This document shows, piece by piece, positions 1 to 6,973 of a stretch of DNA of 24,145 nucleotides. The notes beneath the pieces are model-generated. The model was given only the letters and a program-made list of their open reading frames with translations. It was not told where the DNA came from and searched no databases. The stretch's first letter is position 1. Each line of letters begins with the position of its first letter. The position numbers and the translations under genes were made by a program. Location of the stretch: the NCBI GenBank assembly GCA_038868255.1, contig JAWCTJ010000009.1:1-24145 (forward strand). The letters are read 5' to 3'. The stretch comes from DRVV01 sp038868255. GTDB lineage: Archaea > Thermoproteota > Bathyarchaeia > Bathyarchaeales > Bathycorpusculaceae.

Positions 1-337
1 CTGAAAAAGTTCCATTATGAATTCGACCGCAACCGCAGGATGGACTCCCCTGTTTCATGATGGCCTCTTCGATTCTGAACAATTTTGCAAGCTCTAAAAC
101 TTGTTTTGCCCCGCGCACAAAGTTTTCAGTAACATCTCTACCTGATTTAGTTATGGCTCTTCCTTCCTTAAGCTCTACAGGTTCCCTCGGGGTTGGCAGT
201 CCTCCAAGTTGTTCTGGACAAACAGGTATAAGCACTTCCTTTTCAAGCAGCTTGATAACCTTTTCATGGCGTGAGCTCTTACCATCGTATCTGCATTTTA
301 CTCCGAGAAGGCATGCACTGCAAAGCTTTAGTTTCAT
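1..337 (-). CDS. DUF523 family protein, truncated by window edge
   Basis: The minus frame starts at ATG 337 and runs off the left edge after 112 codons. I translated it by hand. It begins MKLKLCSACLLGVKCRYDGK and continues with PVCPEQLGGLPTPREP, a GRDVTENFVRGAK block and KQGSPSCGCGRIHNGTFS. These are the hallmark blocks of the DUF523 (YbbK-like) family: an N-terminal CLLG.xCRYDG segment, CPE..GGLPTPR, and SPSCG.G. The many conserved cysteines suggest metal or cluster binding, but no biochemical role is established for the family. It lies 62 bp downstream of rpl12. A TATA-like element 27 nt upstream of the ATG suggests its own leaderless transcript. The C-terminus is missing only because of the window edge. 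Confidence 0.85.
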   Translation of the reverse strand, partial: MKLKLCSACLLGVKCRYDGKSSRHEKVIKLLEKEVLIPVCPEQLGGLPTPREPVELKEGRAITKSGRDVTENFVRGAKQVLELAKLFRIEEAIMKQGSPSCGCGRIHNGTFS

Positions 338-360
338 ACTTAAAAGTAGTTTAGCTGGAA

Positions 361-368
361 ATAATTTA
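361..368 (-). promoter_or_regulatory. TATA-like box for the DUF523 gene
   Basis: The minus strand reads TAAATTAT here, centred about 27 nt upstream of ATG 337. That is the archaeal TATA-to-start distance expected for a leaderless transcript, and no Shine-Dalgarno is seen before this ATG. It is a single-site call by eye. Confidence 0.35.
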
Positions 369-399
369 CAGTTTTGCAAAAATGAGAAGTTGTTGGTTT

Positions 400-723
400 T
401 CAGCCAAAGAGCGCTGAAAGTCCTTCCAGCGCCGCTTCTTCCTTCGCTTTCTCCTCTTCCTCTTTCTTCTTCTTTTCTTCTTCTTCTTTAGGCTTCTCTT
501 CTGCTGCTGGTGCTGGCGCCACTGGAGCTGCTGGTGCCATCATCATTGTTGGAGCTGACTTTATGACTTCGTCTATGTTGACCTCTGCTAATGAAGCCAC
601 TAGAGCTTTTACCCTTACTGCGTCAGCGCTTATTCCCGCTGCTGTTAGGACATTAGTTAAATTTTCCTCGTTTATCTCTTTTCCAGCTTTATGAAGGAGC
701 AACGCGGCGTAAAGGTATTCCAT
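400..723 (-). CDS. rpl12: Large-subunit ribosomal protein L12 (archaeal P1/L12)
   Basis: This 107-residue acidic stalk protein has the usual archaeal length. Residues 1-60 form the helical dimerisation and L10-binding domain (MEYLYAALLLHKAGKEINEE). An Ala/Pro hinge follows at about 61-75. A Glu/Lys run comes next, and the protein ends in GLSALFG, the tail that contacts translational GTPases. Start ATG 723 is preceded by GAGGTGA with about 7 nt spacing. It is the last gene of the secE-spt5-rpl11-rpl1-rpl10-rpl12 operon, 28 bp after rpl10. Because the L10 here appears to lack a stalk tail, this L12 tail may be the stalk's only GTPase-recruiting peptide. Confidence 0.97.
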   Translation of the reverse strand: MEYLYAALLLHKAGKEINEENLTNVLTAAGISADAVRVKALVASLAEVNIDEVIKSAPTMMMAPAAPVAPAPAAEEKPKEEEEKKKKEEEEKAKEEAALEGLSALFG

Positions 724-751
724 ATCTTTCTCACCTCTTCATTCAAGTATT

Positions 752-1636
752 TTAACCTTTTTCAAGCTGTTTAATCTTCTCTTCCAAACTTGACAATCTG
801 CTACTTAAACTTAACATTTCCAAATGCGCCTTTATGATGAGGTCCCTTATGGTTTCCTTAGTTGGTATAGCTGCACCGATGGATAGAGCGTAAGCTTCTT
901 GATGAGCAATCTGTACTAGGAACCTGATGTTTTCTCTCGTCGGATAAGATATTCCTATAGATAGTTTGAAAGCTTCGCTGTGGGCTTGTTCCAGCTGTTG
1001 TTTTGTTCCATCGATGTCCAATTTTAGGTTATTCTCTTCGATTACTAAGCCATCATCATATGCAACCTTCATCTTCAGTCCTGACTCAATGGGTTTTATG
1101 CCAAGCTTCGATAGAACCCCTGCAAGTTTCTCTGATATGGCGTCGCCCTTTCTAGCGACAAGAGTGTCCTTAGTTATCCAGATGCTTCCACTCTCAATTT
1201 TTGTCGGCAATCCCACCTCGTTAAGCTGGCTTATTATTGGTCCTGGGGGGAACCCTGTGTTTCCAGCGGGGATTACAATGTCTGCGGGCGCGATGTCTCC
1301 GGCCTTCGCCGTTGTGAAGACTTTACTTCGTTCAAGAAGCAATGCGAGCTTAAAGGGATTCAGGTTTGTGAAGAGAAAAACGTTTGAGCCTTCCAAGTAC
1401 TTTTCAAGTTTTTTAAGTTCATGTTTTTCATGACATTTTTGAAGAGCTTTCTTAATGAGAGTATTCTTTATGACTCTCATATAAACATCTGATGCAAGTT
1501 TCTTTTTGAGCTCTTGAAGTTGTGTTGCCCTAACCTTATATAGACTTGCTATGCCCATCACTTTGTAGCTGTTTAAAAGTTGAAGGATCTCCTCGACCTC
1601 GCTAATTTTCTTCTCTAAAACTTGTTGGGATGGCAG
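752..1636 (-). CDS. rpl10: Large-subunit ribosomal protein L10 (P0), start codon non-canonical
   Basis: This is the stalk base protein that anchors L12 dimers to 23S rRNA. Family blocks are visible: RVIKNTLIKKAL, NPFKLALLLE, GDIAPADIVIPAGNTGFPPG and the C-terminal helices that bind L12. The first ATG/GTG/TTG in frame is GTG 1561, which would delete the usual N-terminal helix and first strand. The frame stays open upstream to a stop at 1664-1666. It encodes KKISEVEEILQLLNSYKV, which resembles the missing N-terminus. The only plausible initiator there is CTG 1636, with GAGGGG 6 nt upstream, giving 294 residues (269 from GTG 1561). The C-terminus ends in LSSLEEKIKQLEKG with no acidic tail or GL..LFG motif. 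Family identity is certain; the start is inferred. Confidence 0.9.
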   Translation of the reverse strand: MPSQQVLEKKISEVEEILQLLNSYKVMGIASLYKVRATQLQELKKKLASDVYMRVIKNTLIKKALQKCHEKHELKKLEKYLEGSNVFLFTNLNPFKLALLLERSKVFTTAKAGDIAPADIVIPAGNTGFPPGPIISQLNEVGLPTKIESGSIWITKDTLVARKGDAISEKLAGVLSKLGIKPIESGLKMKVAYDDGLVIEENNLKLDIDGTKQQLEQAHSEAFKLSIGISYPTRENIRFLVQIAHQEAYALSIGAAIPTKETIRDLIIKAHLEMLSLSSRLSSLEEKIKQLEKG

Positions 1637-1649
1637 AGGCTTCCCCTCT

Positions 1650-2303
1650 TCAAGGTTTAATTTTTACAGGATTTCCCATCGAGGTTTTTATACATATTAA
1701 TTTGATGTTCTTTATTCCCCTTTTCATCTTTGCCTCAATGGCCCTTATAATTGTCTGTATATTTTCCGCTATTTCCTCGTCCTTCATTTTTTCTGTTCCC
1801 ACTCGACATTGTATTATCGGCTGGTTCCTTATTCTTACGGCAACGGTCTTACGGTATCTTTCAATTAGGCTGTTGATGTCCGCGGTGGGTGGAACTGGAA
1901 CAGGCATCTTCCCTCTGGGGCCTAAGACTGCACCTAAAACCCTGCCTGCAAGGGGCATAAGCGGAGCTTCAACAAGAAAGAAATCATATTCATTAGCTAT
2001 TTTCCTTAAGTCCTTCTTCTTCCCTGCTAGGCCTTCAAGCTCTTCCCGGTTCATAACAAGGTCCGCGTTAGCCCTTTTAGCCTTAAGCGCTAACTCACCC
2101 GTGGCAATCACGCATATCCTGTTTTCTTTCCCTGGAAGGGGGTATGGTAATTGTATGTTTTCATGAAGTTTTCCTTCGGGAGATTTCATGTCTATGTCTT
2201 GTAGATTCAATATAAGTTCCACTGACTGTGTGAAGTTTCTTTTCCCAGCTTTTTCCTTAGCCTCTTTAACTGCTGCAAGTACGGTTTTCTGTTCTAGTGG
2301 CAT
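1650..2303 (-). CDS. rpl1: Large-subunit ribosomal protein L1
   Basis: The 217-residue product matches archaeal L1 in length and blocks: EAKEKAGKRNFTQSVELILN at the N-terminus, the mid-domain LGPRGKMPVPVPP loop, and the C-terminal IKLICIKTSMGNPVKIKP. The last of these is the L1 signature that helps bind 23S rRNA at the L1 stalk. Start ATG 2303 follows a 53-bp gap after rpl11. The gap contains a TATA-like element, so an internal promoter for rpl1-rpl10-rpl12 is possible. L1 is a known translational autoregulator in methanogens, but I did not recognise an rRNA-mimic element in this leader by eye. Its stop at 1650 lies 13 bp before the proposed L10 CTG. Confidence 0.97.
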   Translation of the reverse strand: MPLEQKTVLAAVKEAKEKAGKRNFTQSVELILNLQDIDMKSPEGKLHENIQLPYPLPGKENRICVIATGELALKAKRANADLVMNREELEGLAGKKKDLRKIANEYDFFLVEAPLMPLAGRVLGAVLGPRGKMPVPVPPTADINSLIERYRKTVAVRIRNQPIIQCRVGTEKMKDEEIAENIQTIIRAIEAKMKRGIKNIKLICIKTSMGNPVKIKP

Positions 2304-2340
2304 TATTTCGGCCCCGTGCCATTCATGGATTGGAAAGCCA

Positions 2341-2349
2341 TTATAAAAA
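2341..2349 (-). promoter_or_regulatory. TATA-like box upstream of rpl1
   Basis: The minus strand reads TTTTTATAA, centred about 42 nt upstream of ATG 2303. It predicts a start site near 2318 and a leader of about 15 nt. It sits in the longest gap of the cluster, so it could give rpl1-rpl10-rpl12 their own transcript. Confidence 0.35.
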
Positions 2350-2356
2350 TGTTCTC

Positions 2357-2851
2357 TTAAGCTTCACTTTTAGCGAATATTTCGTCGTATTTTCCCTCGT
2401 TAATATCTCTTATGACATCCCTCGGATCTCTGCCCTCAACGGTTACTCCCATGGTTACGCAGGTTCCAAGTATTTCCTTAGCAGCTGCTTTCAAGGTTTT
2501 TGAAAGGAGTTCAGGCTTTTTTATTTTAGCTATGCGGATAACCTGTCCGATGGTTAGGTTGCCAACCTTATCTTTATTGGGTGCTCCTGAACCTTTTTCA
2601 ATCTTTAACTCGCTAGTGATTAGAGCTGATGTTGTTGGAGTTCCAACTTGAACCTCAAATTGTTTTGTCTCTGGGTCAACCACCACTTTCACTGGAACTT
2701 TCATTCCAGAGTAATCTTTTGTTAATTCGTTGATTTTGTTTACAACTGCTAGAACGTTCACCCCTAAGGGTCCCAATGCGGGCCCTAAGGGTGGACCGGC
2801 TGTTGCTTGTCCACCACTTACAAGTAATTCAACAACTTTTTTCTCGCCCAT
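2357..2851 (-). CDS. rpl11: Large-subunit ribosomal protein L11
   Basis: L11 binds the GTPase-associated region of 23S rRNA at the stalk base. The glycine/proline-rich N-terminus (GGQATAGPPLGPALGPLGVN) and the C-terminal rRNA-binding domain with GTCVTMGVTVEGRDPRDV are diagnostic. I start at ATG 2851 because AAGGAGG lies 4 nt upstream. GTG 2854 is one codon earlier but too close to that site. The start overlaps the spt5 stop, so the two are probably translationally coupled. The product is 164 residues, typical of archaeal L11. Confidence 0.97.
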   Translation of the reverse strand: MGEKKVVELLVSGGQATAGPPLGPALGPLGVNVLAVVNKINELTKDYSGMKVPVKVVVDPETKQFEVQVGTPTTSALITSELKIEKGSGAPNKDKVGNLTIGQVIRIAKIKKPELLSKTLKAAAKEILGTCVTMGVTVEGRDPRDVIRDINEGKYDEIFAKSEA

Positions 2852-3327
2852 CACACACCTCCTTCGGTGACTTTCGCCTTCTCCACAAGTTTAACGTAGT
2901 CTGAGTGGACCGTTATCGGTAGAGTAAAGGTTGCTTCGAGGAGCTCTAAGGTAACTTCCTCCTTAGACTTGTCAACACGAGTTATCTTCGCCCGCATACC
3001 CTTAAATGGTCCGCCTACAACCTCGACGATGTCGTTCTCGCTGAGCTCCTCGATTATGGGTTTTCTAACGATGTACTTTTCTATCTCTGAAAAGTTGACG
3101 AAATCCGGAACTTTCGACTTGACATGTTTAATTCCAGCTATGGCTTGCTCTACAAAGTGGGGGCTATCTGCTTCTATGAATATGTAGCCTTTTATAGCGT
3201 CTGGGACGAGTAATGCCTTTATGGGAATTTTATTAACCTCAACCCTTGCTGCGATCAGTTTGGCTGCATTTCTTTCCTGTCCCGTCGTTATTCTTACTGC
3301 AAATATTTTTGCTGAGGGTTTCGCCAT
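2851..3327 (-). CDS. spt5: Transcription elongation factor Spt5 (archaeal NusG)
   Basis: This 158-residue protein has the archaeal two-domain form. An NGN domain spans about 1-90 (FAVRITTGQERNAAKLIAAR, then GYIFIEADSP). It is followed by a KOW domain at about 98-150 with NDIVEVVGGPFKGMRAKI. Spt5 normally pairs with Spt4 and clamps RNA polymerase to promote processivity; spt4 is not in this window. ATG 3327 has GAGGG about 6 nt upstream. It lies 13 bp after secE and overlaps the rpl11 start, the usual archaeal order. Confidence 0.97.
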   Translation of the reverse strand: MAKPSAKIFAVRITTGQERNAAKLIAARVEVNKIPIKALLVPDAIKGYIFIEADSPHFVEQAIAGIKHVKSKVPDFVNFSEIEKYIVRKPIIEELSENDIVEVVGGPFKGMRAKITRVDKSKEEVTLELLEATFTLPITVHSDYVKLVEKAKVTEGGV

Positions 3328-3340
3328 CGTTTTCCCTCTG

Positions 3341-3508
3341 TTAGTATGGGATGGCGCTGGTCAGAATCTTTATTACGAAGCCTATTAGTCCCACAGCCCC
3401 CACTCCCAAGAAACATATTTTTATGGATAGCCACAGCTCACTCCTCGTTGGTTTAACCGTAAGCTTAAGGGTTCTTGCACATTGAGTTAGGAATGATCTT
3501 AAGCCCAT
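3341..3508 (-). CDS. secE: Preprotein translocase subunit SecE (Sec61 gamma)
   Basis: I translated this 55-residue ORF by hand. It has an amphipathic, basic N-terminal helix (LTQCARTLKLTVKPTRSELW) followed by one hydrophobic segment of about 22 residues and the short tail LTSAIPY. That is the archaeal SecE/Sec61-gamma layout, and the conserved KP.R.E motif is present. The position just upstream of spt5 is the classic archaeal location. ATG 3508 has AGGGAG immediately upstream, although the spacing is short. It is the first gene of the ribosomal-protein operon. Confidence 0.92.
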   Translation of the reverse strand: MGLRSFLTQCARTLKLTVKPTRSELWLSIKICFLGVGAVGLIGFVIKILTSAIPY

Positions 3509-3582
3509 CTCTCCCTACCACAAATTGCCTTGAATAGTAAAACATGCTTTTCTATTAACTTTTCTATGATAAATGCCTTTAG

Positions 3583-4392
3583 TCAAACTTTCCTAAACTG
3601 TAACCCTATTTCTTCAAGGATTTTAACGATTCTATGTTTATCCTTGCTTTTCATACCTTTCCAGTCAAGGACTGCGAATTCAACCTTTTCAAGGGTTCTC
3701 TCTACACACTGCTTTAGGATGTACTCATCCACCTGGGAAATGGCATATTTTGGAATTATATGACCGAAAGCTGCAACATCATCCAAAGCCATCCTTGTGA
3801 ACCTTCCGTTATAGTGTGGTCCCCCTACGCCTAAAGCCGCCGCAGTATTGTTTCCGCAGCCTGTAGCTGCTTCCATGGCAGCGCGGGCAACAACCTCTGC
3901 TGCCTCTAAGTCTTCCCATTCCCTATGCGTACTACCCAACTCCGCGAACATAGCTGGCAGATCTAACGAAGGTCCGTGGTGTGTACACTCGTAGGAAACA
4001 TCATAGTTGAGATTCCTTTCGCTGACGAGTTCCGCCATAATCTTCAAGGCTCTCCTCATGGCATTTGCAGGGGCTATTGAAACCTTTCTAGGTATCCCTC
4101 CTAGAAGTGCTTCTCCAAGGTTTCCCGGAGTGTGCACGGATAGAGTTGGGGTTCCGCTTGTGCTGCTATGCCTTGATACAAATACAACGAGTTCAAGGGG
4201 CTTGTAGTGCTCAGCTATGTCCTGCGCATATACTGTTTCATAATCTAGAATAACAAGTTTAACCTTCTTTTCTCCCTGCTCATATGTGTACGTGGATTTT
4301 TCAGTTGTTGGGGTGAATGGGTAAATCCTCAGAATATGTTTCGCTATGTTTAGGCTTGCAGGATCTTTATTTGATGCTGCTATGAGTATCAT
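3583..4392 (-). CDS. dtdA: D-aminoacyl-tRNA deacylase DtdA
   Basis: DtdA hydrolyses D-amino acids mischarged onto tRNA and is the archaeal/plant-type enzyme, unrelated to bacterial Dtd. The 269-residue protein shows family blocks in order: VVFVSRHSSTSGTPTLSVHT, GNLGEALLGG, the CTHHGPSLDLPAMFAELGST core with its conserved histidines, and GVGGPHYNGRFT near the C-terminus. The start at ATG 4392 has no Shine-Dalgarno, but a TATA-like element sits 27-28 nt upstream, so the mRNA is probably leaderless. The gene is divergent from the carbamoyltransferase with an 88-bp shared promoter region. Confidence 0.95.
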   Translation of the reverse strand: MILIAASNKDPASLNIAKHILRIYPFTPTTEKSTYTYEQGEKKVKLVILDYETVYAQDIAEHYKPLELVVFVSRHSSTSGTPTLSVHTPGNLGEALLGGIPRKVSIAPANAMRRALKIMAELVSERNLNYDVSYECTHHGPSLDLPAMFAELGSTHREWEDLEAAEVVARAAMEAATGCGNNTAAALGVGGPHYNGRFTRMALDDVAAFGHIIPKYAISQVDEYILKQCVERTLEKVEFAVLDWKGMKSKDKHRIVKILEEIGLQFRKV

Positions 4393-4415
4393 TAATTAAT
4401 ACCTTGAAGCTTTGC

Positions 4416-4423
4416 ATTAATAA
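4416..4423 (-). promoter_or_regulatory. TATA-like box of dtdA, leaderless spacing
   Basis: The minus strand reads TTATTAAT centred about 28 nt before ATG 4392. The predicted transcription start therefore coincides with the start codon, which fits the absence of a ribosome-binding site. Confidence 0.4.
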
Positions 4424-4437
4424 GGTGCTCCATAAAG

Positions 4438-4447
4438 CTTATAATAA
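4438..4447 (+). promoter_or_regulatory. TATA-like box of the carbamoyltransferase gene
   Basis: CTTATAATAA lies about 38 nt upstream of ATG 4481. It predicts a start site near 4469 and a leader of roughly 12 nt containing GGTG just before the start. Together with the dtdA box it makes a compact divergent promoter. Confidence 0.4.
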
Positions 4448-4480
4448 GAATGGTGCCTTGCCCTATTAGCAGATGGTGTA

Positions 4481-5395
4481 ATGATGCATCTGATCAATTT
4501 TAAGAATTTTTCTGGACTACAACTCCTTGAGCTTATCGATTTAGCGATCGAAGTAAAGCAGAACCCTGCGAAGTATATGGGCGCTTTGAGTGGCAAGTCT
4601 CTGGCTATGATCTTCCAAAAGACTTCAACGCGGACAAGGGTTTCCTTTGAAGTTGCAATGACTCAACTTGGCGGTCACGCCCTTTACATTGACTGGAGGA
4701 CAACAAATCTCACAATTGCAGACCTGTATGATGAAACTCAGTACCTCTCGCGGAATGTGGACTGTATAATGGCAAGGTTGCTTAGGAACTCAGATCTACA
4801 AGTCATGGCGAAAGCCTCGCAAGTGCCTGTGATAAATGGGTGTGATGAGAAATACCATCCAAGCCAGGTTATAGCGGACTTAATGACTATGAAAGAGAAA
4901 AAGGGACGTTTAAAGGGACTTAAGCTCGTCTACGTAGGCGTTCACAATAATGTTTGTAATTCGCTGATTGAGGGATGCACAAAAACCGGTGTTGAGATCA
5001 CTACTGTTACTCCCATCTTCAATGAACCTTCAAGAGATGATGAACTTCTTGATGATGCGAGGAAAACTGGCTTGTGGAAGTCAACGCTTGATATTGCATC
5101 TGCGGTCAAGAATGCTGATTTTGTCTATACTGACACGTGGGTTGACATGGAATTCTTCGCTGATCCAAGATTCTCCGAAGAGAAGGAGAGACGAATTAAA
5201 CTGATGATGCCCTATCAGATAAACAAGAGGCTGATGGCTGGAAGCAACGCTTACATAATGCATGACATGCCGATACATAGAGGTTACGAGATAAGTTCTG
5301 AAATGGTTGAGGATTCCAGGTCAATAATCTATGAGCAAAGCGAGAATAGGCTGTATGCGGCGAAAGCCATCCTGCTGAAACTCGCTTCAAAGTGA
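4481..5395 (+). CDS. Ornithine-carbamoyltransferase-like enzyme of uncertain substrate
   Basis: This 304-residue protein has the two-domain fold of aspartate/ornithine carbamoyltransferases. The carbamoyl-phosphate side is intact: STRTR at 49-53, VPVINGCDEKYHPSQ with H126-P127-S128-Q129, and an NN pair (156-157) where ornithine carbamoyltransferase (OTC) binds its amino acid. The second-substrate side is altered. The usual DxWxSMG loop is D218-TWV-D222-M-E224, and the near-invariant HCLP is H261-D-M-P264. The tail (HRGYEISSEMVEDSRSIIYEQSENRLYAAKAIL) is family-typical. It could be a divergent ArgF, a putrescine-type or another amine carbamoyltransferase. The next genes on the same strand make polyamines, and no arginine genes are in view. 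The family is certain; the substrate is unknown. Confidence 0.85.
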   Translation: MMHLINFKNFSGLQLLELIDLAIEVKQNPAKYMGALSGKSLAMIFQKTSTRTRVSFEVAMTQLGGHALYIDWRTTNLTIADLYDETQYLSRNVDCIMARLLRNSDLQVMAKASQVPVINGCDEKYHPSQVIADLMTMKEKKGRLKGLKLVYVGVHNNVCNSLIEGCTKTGVEITTVTPIFNEPSRDDELLDDARKTGLWKSTLDIASAVKNADFVYTDTWVDMEFFADPRFSEEKERRIKLMMPYQINKRLMAGSNAYIMHDMPIHRGYEISSEMVEDSRSIIYEQSENRLYAAKAILLKLASK

Positions 5396-5434
5396 TGCTT
5401 GATTCTGATGTTTTTGTTATTTTGAATCGAAAAA

Positions 5435-5442
5435 TTTATAAA
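5435..5442 (+). promoter_or_regulatory. TATA-like box upstream of speD
   Basis: TTTATAAA lies in the 157-bp gap before speD and predicts transcription starting near 5465. That gives speD an unusually long leader of about 88 nt, and ATG 5482 (another frame) becomes the first start codon on the mRNA. Confidence 0.4.
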
Positions 5443-5552
5443 CTGAATTTTTCGGTGCTCGAATTAGAGGATAGAAAACGCATGAGAGGCCGCGTAGTGC
5501 GATACCTCGACTTGAACAGTGTGAAATTCGACGGTAATGGTGGGTGTTCGGT

Positions 5553-5918
5553 ATGGGCATCCACATTATCGCCGAATTTCGCGGGGTGGATCCTTGGAGA
5601 ATATCGCGGGTGGAAGATGTCCGGCCCATTTTGGATAGGGTAATTGCTAAATCTGGTCTCCATGCGGTTTCTTCAAGTTTCCACCAGTTTGAACCTTACG
5701 GGGTTTCCGCCGTATACCTTCTAAGTGAGTCTCACCTTAGCATTCACACGTGGCCTGAGTATTCCTATGTGGCTTTGGATATATTCACATGCGGGGATGA
5801 TGCTCCCGCTATAAGGGCTTTTCATATATTGAAGGAAGAGTTCATGCCGAAAAGTGTCAAGAAGAAAGTGATAAGGAGGAATGTTGTTGGAAAGGGTGAA
5901 ACGAGAAATACTGCGTGA
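5553..5918 (+). CDS. speD: Pyruvoyl-dependent S-adenosylmethionine decarboxylase family (SpeD)
   Basis: AdoMet decarboxylase supplies the aminopropyl donor for polyamines. The proenzyme cleaves itself at Glu-Ser. Here the LLSESHLSIHTWPEY segment puts the pyruvoyl precursor at Ser60, with His65 and Cys80 (in FTCG) at the same spacing as Ser63/His68/Cys83 of the Thermotoga enzyme. The N-terminus MGIHIIAEFRG and HQFEPYGVSAV are also typical. I start at ATG 5553, with GGTGGG about 8 nt upstream; GTG 5544 is the only alternative before a stop. In some TACK archaea a paralogue of this fold decarboxylates arginine instead, and I cannot separate the two by eye. It overlaps bpsA by 38 bp. Confidence 0.92.
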   Translation: MGIHIIAEFRGVDPWRISRVEDVRPILDRVIAKSGLHAVSSSFHQFEPYGVSAVYLLSESHLSIHTWPEYSYVALDIFTCGDDAPAIRAFHILKEEFMPKSVKKKVIRRNVVGKGETRNTA

Positions 5919-6927
5919 AGTTGCAGCTTCGCCTAAAAATTTCTGGTTTCTTCTAGATAGATGTAATTTCTCACTAAGGGACTTTATCGCTGCTTTAAAA
6001 GAACTTCAGGAAAGCGGTCTCATAATTATGAAAGATGGGCTTTTTCATATAACTGAGAAAGGTGAGGAATTAGTTAATCCTAGAAGTCTGAACTTTGAAG
6101 TATCGCTCTGTCCATCTTGCTATGGAAAGCGAGTAATTCCAAAGGCAATGTTCGTGGATATTCTGGATAAGTTCCGATGTATAGTAAAGGATAGACCTTA
6201 TCCTAAACTGGATTTCTTCCAAGGATATATGGTGGAGCAAGATGTTATTGCTAGGGTTGCTCTGATGCACTATTATGGTGACTTAGATGGGAAGAGTATT
6301 CTCATCATAGGCGACGATGATCTGCTGAGTATTGCGCTGGCTCTAACGGAGCTACCATCGCGCATAGTTGTTCTGGACGTCGACAGTAGGCTAGGTGATC
6401 TTATAAATTCGGTAAACAGGGAGCATAATTTCAATATAGAGTTCTTACAGTATAATGTCGCTGACCCTCTGCCTGTTGATCTTCGCGGAAAATTCGATGT
6501 CTTCTCGTCAGAGCCTCTGGAGACAATGTCAGGATTGAAGGCTTTTATACTGCGTGGGGTTTCAGGGCTGAGGGAAAACGGCGTTGGATATTTTGGTTTA
6601 ACTCGTTACGAGGCTTCACTCAAAAAGTGGTTATCAATTCAGAGGTTTCTCGTAGGCATGAACTGTGTAATTACCGATCTGATTAATGGCTTTTCTAGTT
6701 ATCCCATGAGCTATGGTGACGTCGATTATGACGCCTTTGCATATAAATTGGGCTTTGAAGTCGCCAAAAATCCTGGAATAAACTGGTATAAGTCCGCGCT
6801 GTTCAGATTTGAGGTTCTCGGCAAAGTGAAGCCCTTGGAAGGCTTTAACAGGAGAATTCACGTCAAATCCATAGATCCAATGGAAGATTTGACGCATCCG
6901 AAGCTTGGAATCATGGATGGAAAGTAA
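5881..6927 (+). CDS. bpsA: N4-bis(aminopropyl)spermidine synthase BpsA
   Basis: BpsA transfers aminopropyl groups from decarboxylated AdoMet to spermidine and makes branched polyamines in thermophiles. The 348-residue product has an N-terminal winged-helix-like domain (about 1-70), a CxxC at 77-80, and a Rossmann core with ILIIGDDDLLS (GDDD 144-147), the BpsA acidic signature, then VVLDVDSRL and GLTRYEAS. AAGGAGGA ends at 5880, directly abutting ATG 5881. TTG 5887 (spacing 6) or GTG 5896 may therefore be the real initiator. The start lies inside the speD 3' end, so translation is probably coupled. The usual catalytic-loop DPP..T reads SEPLET here, a variation worth noting. Confidence 0.9.
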   Translation: MLLERVKREILREVAASPKNFWFLLDRCNFSLRDFIAALKELQESGLIIMKDGLFHITEKGEELVNPRSLNFEVSLCPSCYGKRVIPKAMFVDILDKFRCIVKDRPYPKLDFFQGYMVEQDVIARVALMHYYGDLDGKSILIIGDDDLLSIALALTELPSRIVVLDVDSRLGDLINSVNREHNFNIEFLQYNVADPLPVDLRGKFDVFSSEPLETMSGLKAFILRGVSGLRENGVGYFGLTRYEASLKKWLSIQRFLVGMNCVITDLINGFSSYPMSYGDVDYDAFAYKLGFEVAKNPGINWYKSALFRFEVLGKVKPLEGFNRRIHVKSIDPMEDLTHPKLGIMDGK

Positions 6928-6973
6928 AAGTAGCTGTTCTAAAATTAAATAATTGTTGGAGGCGAATTCGCTG

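Noticed and set aside
57..491. Plus-strand frame of 144 codons
   Set aside because: It lies antisense to the DUF523 gene and rpl12 and shows low-complexity Ser/Leu composition typical of a shadow of acidic coding sequence.
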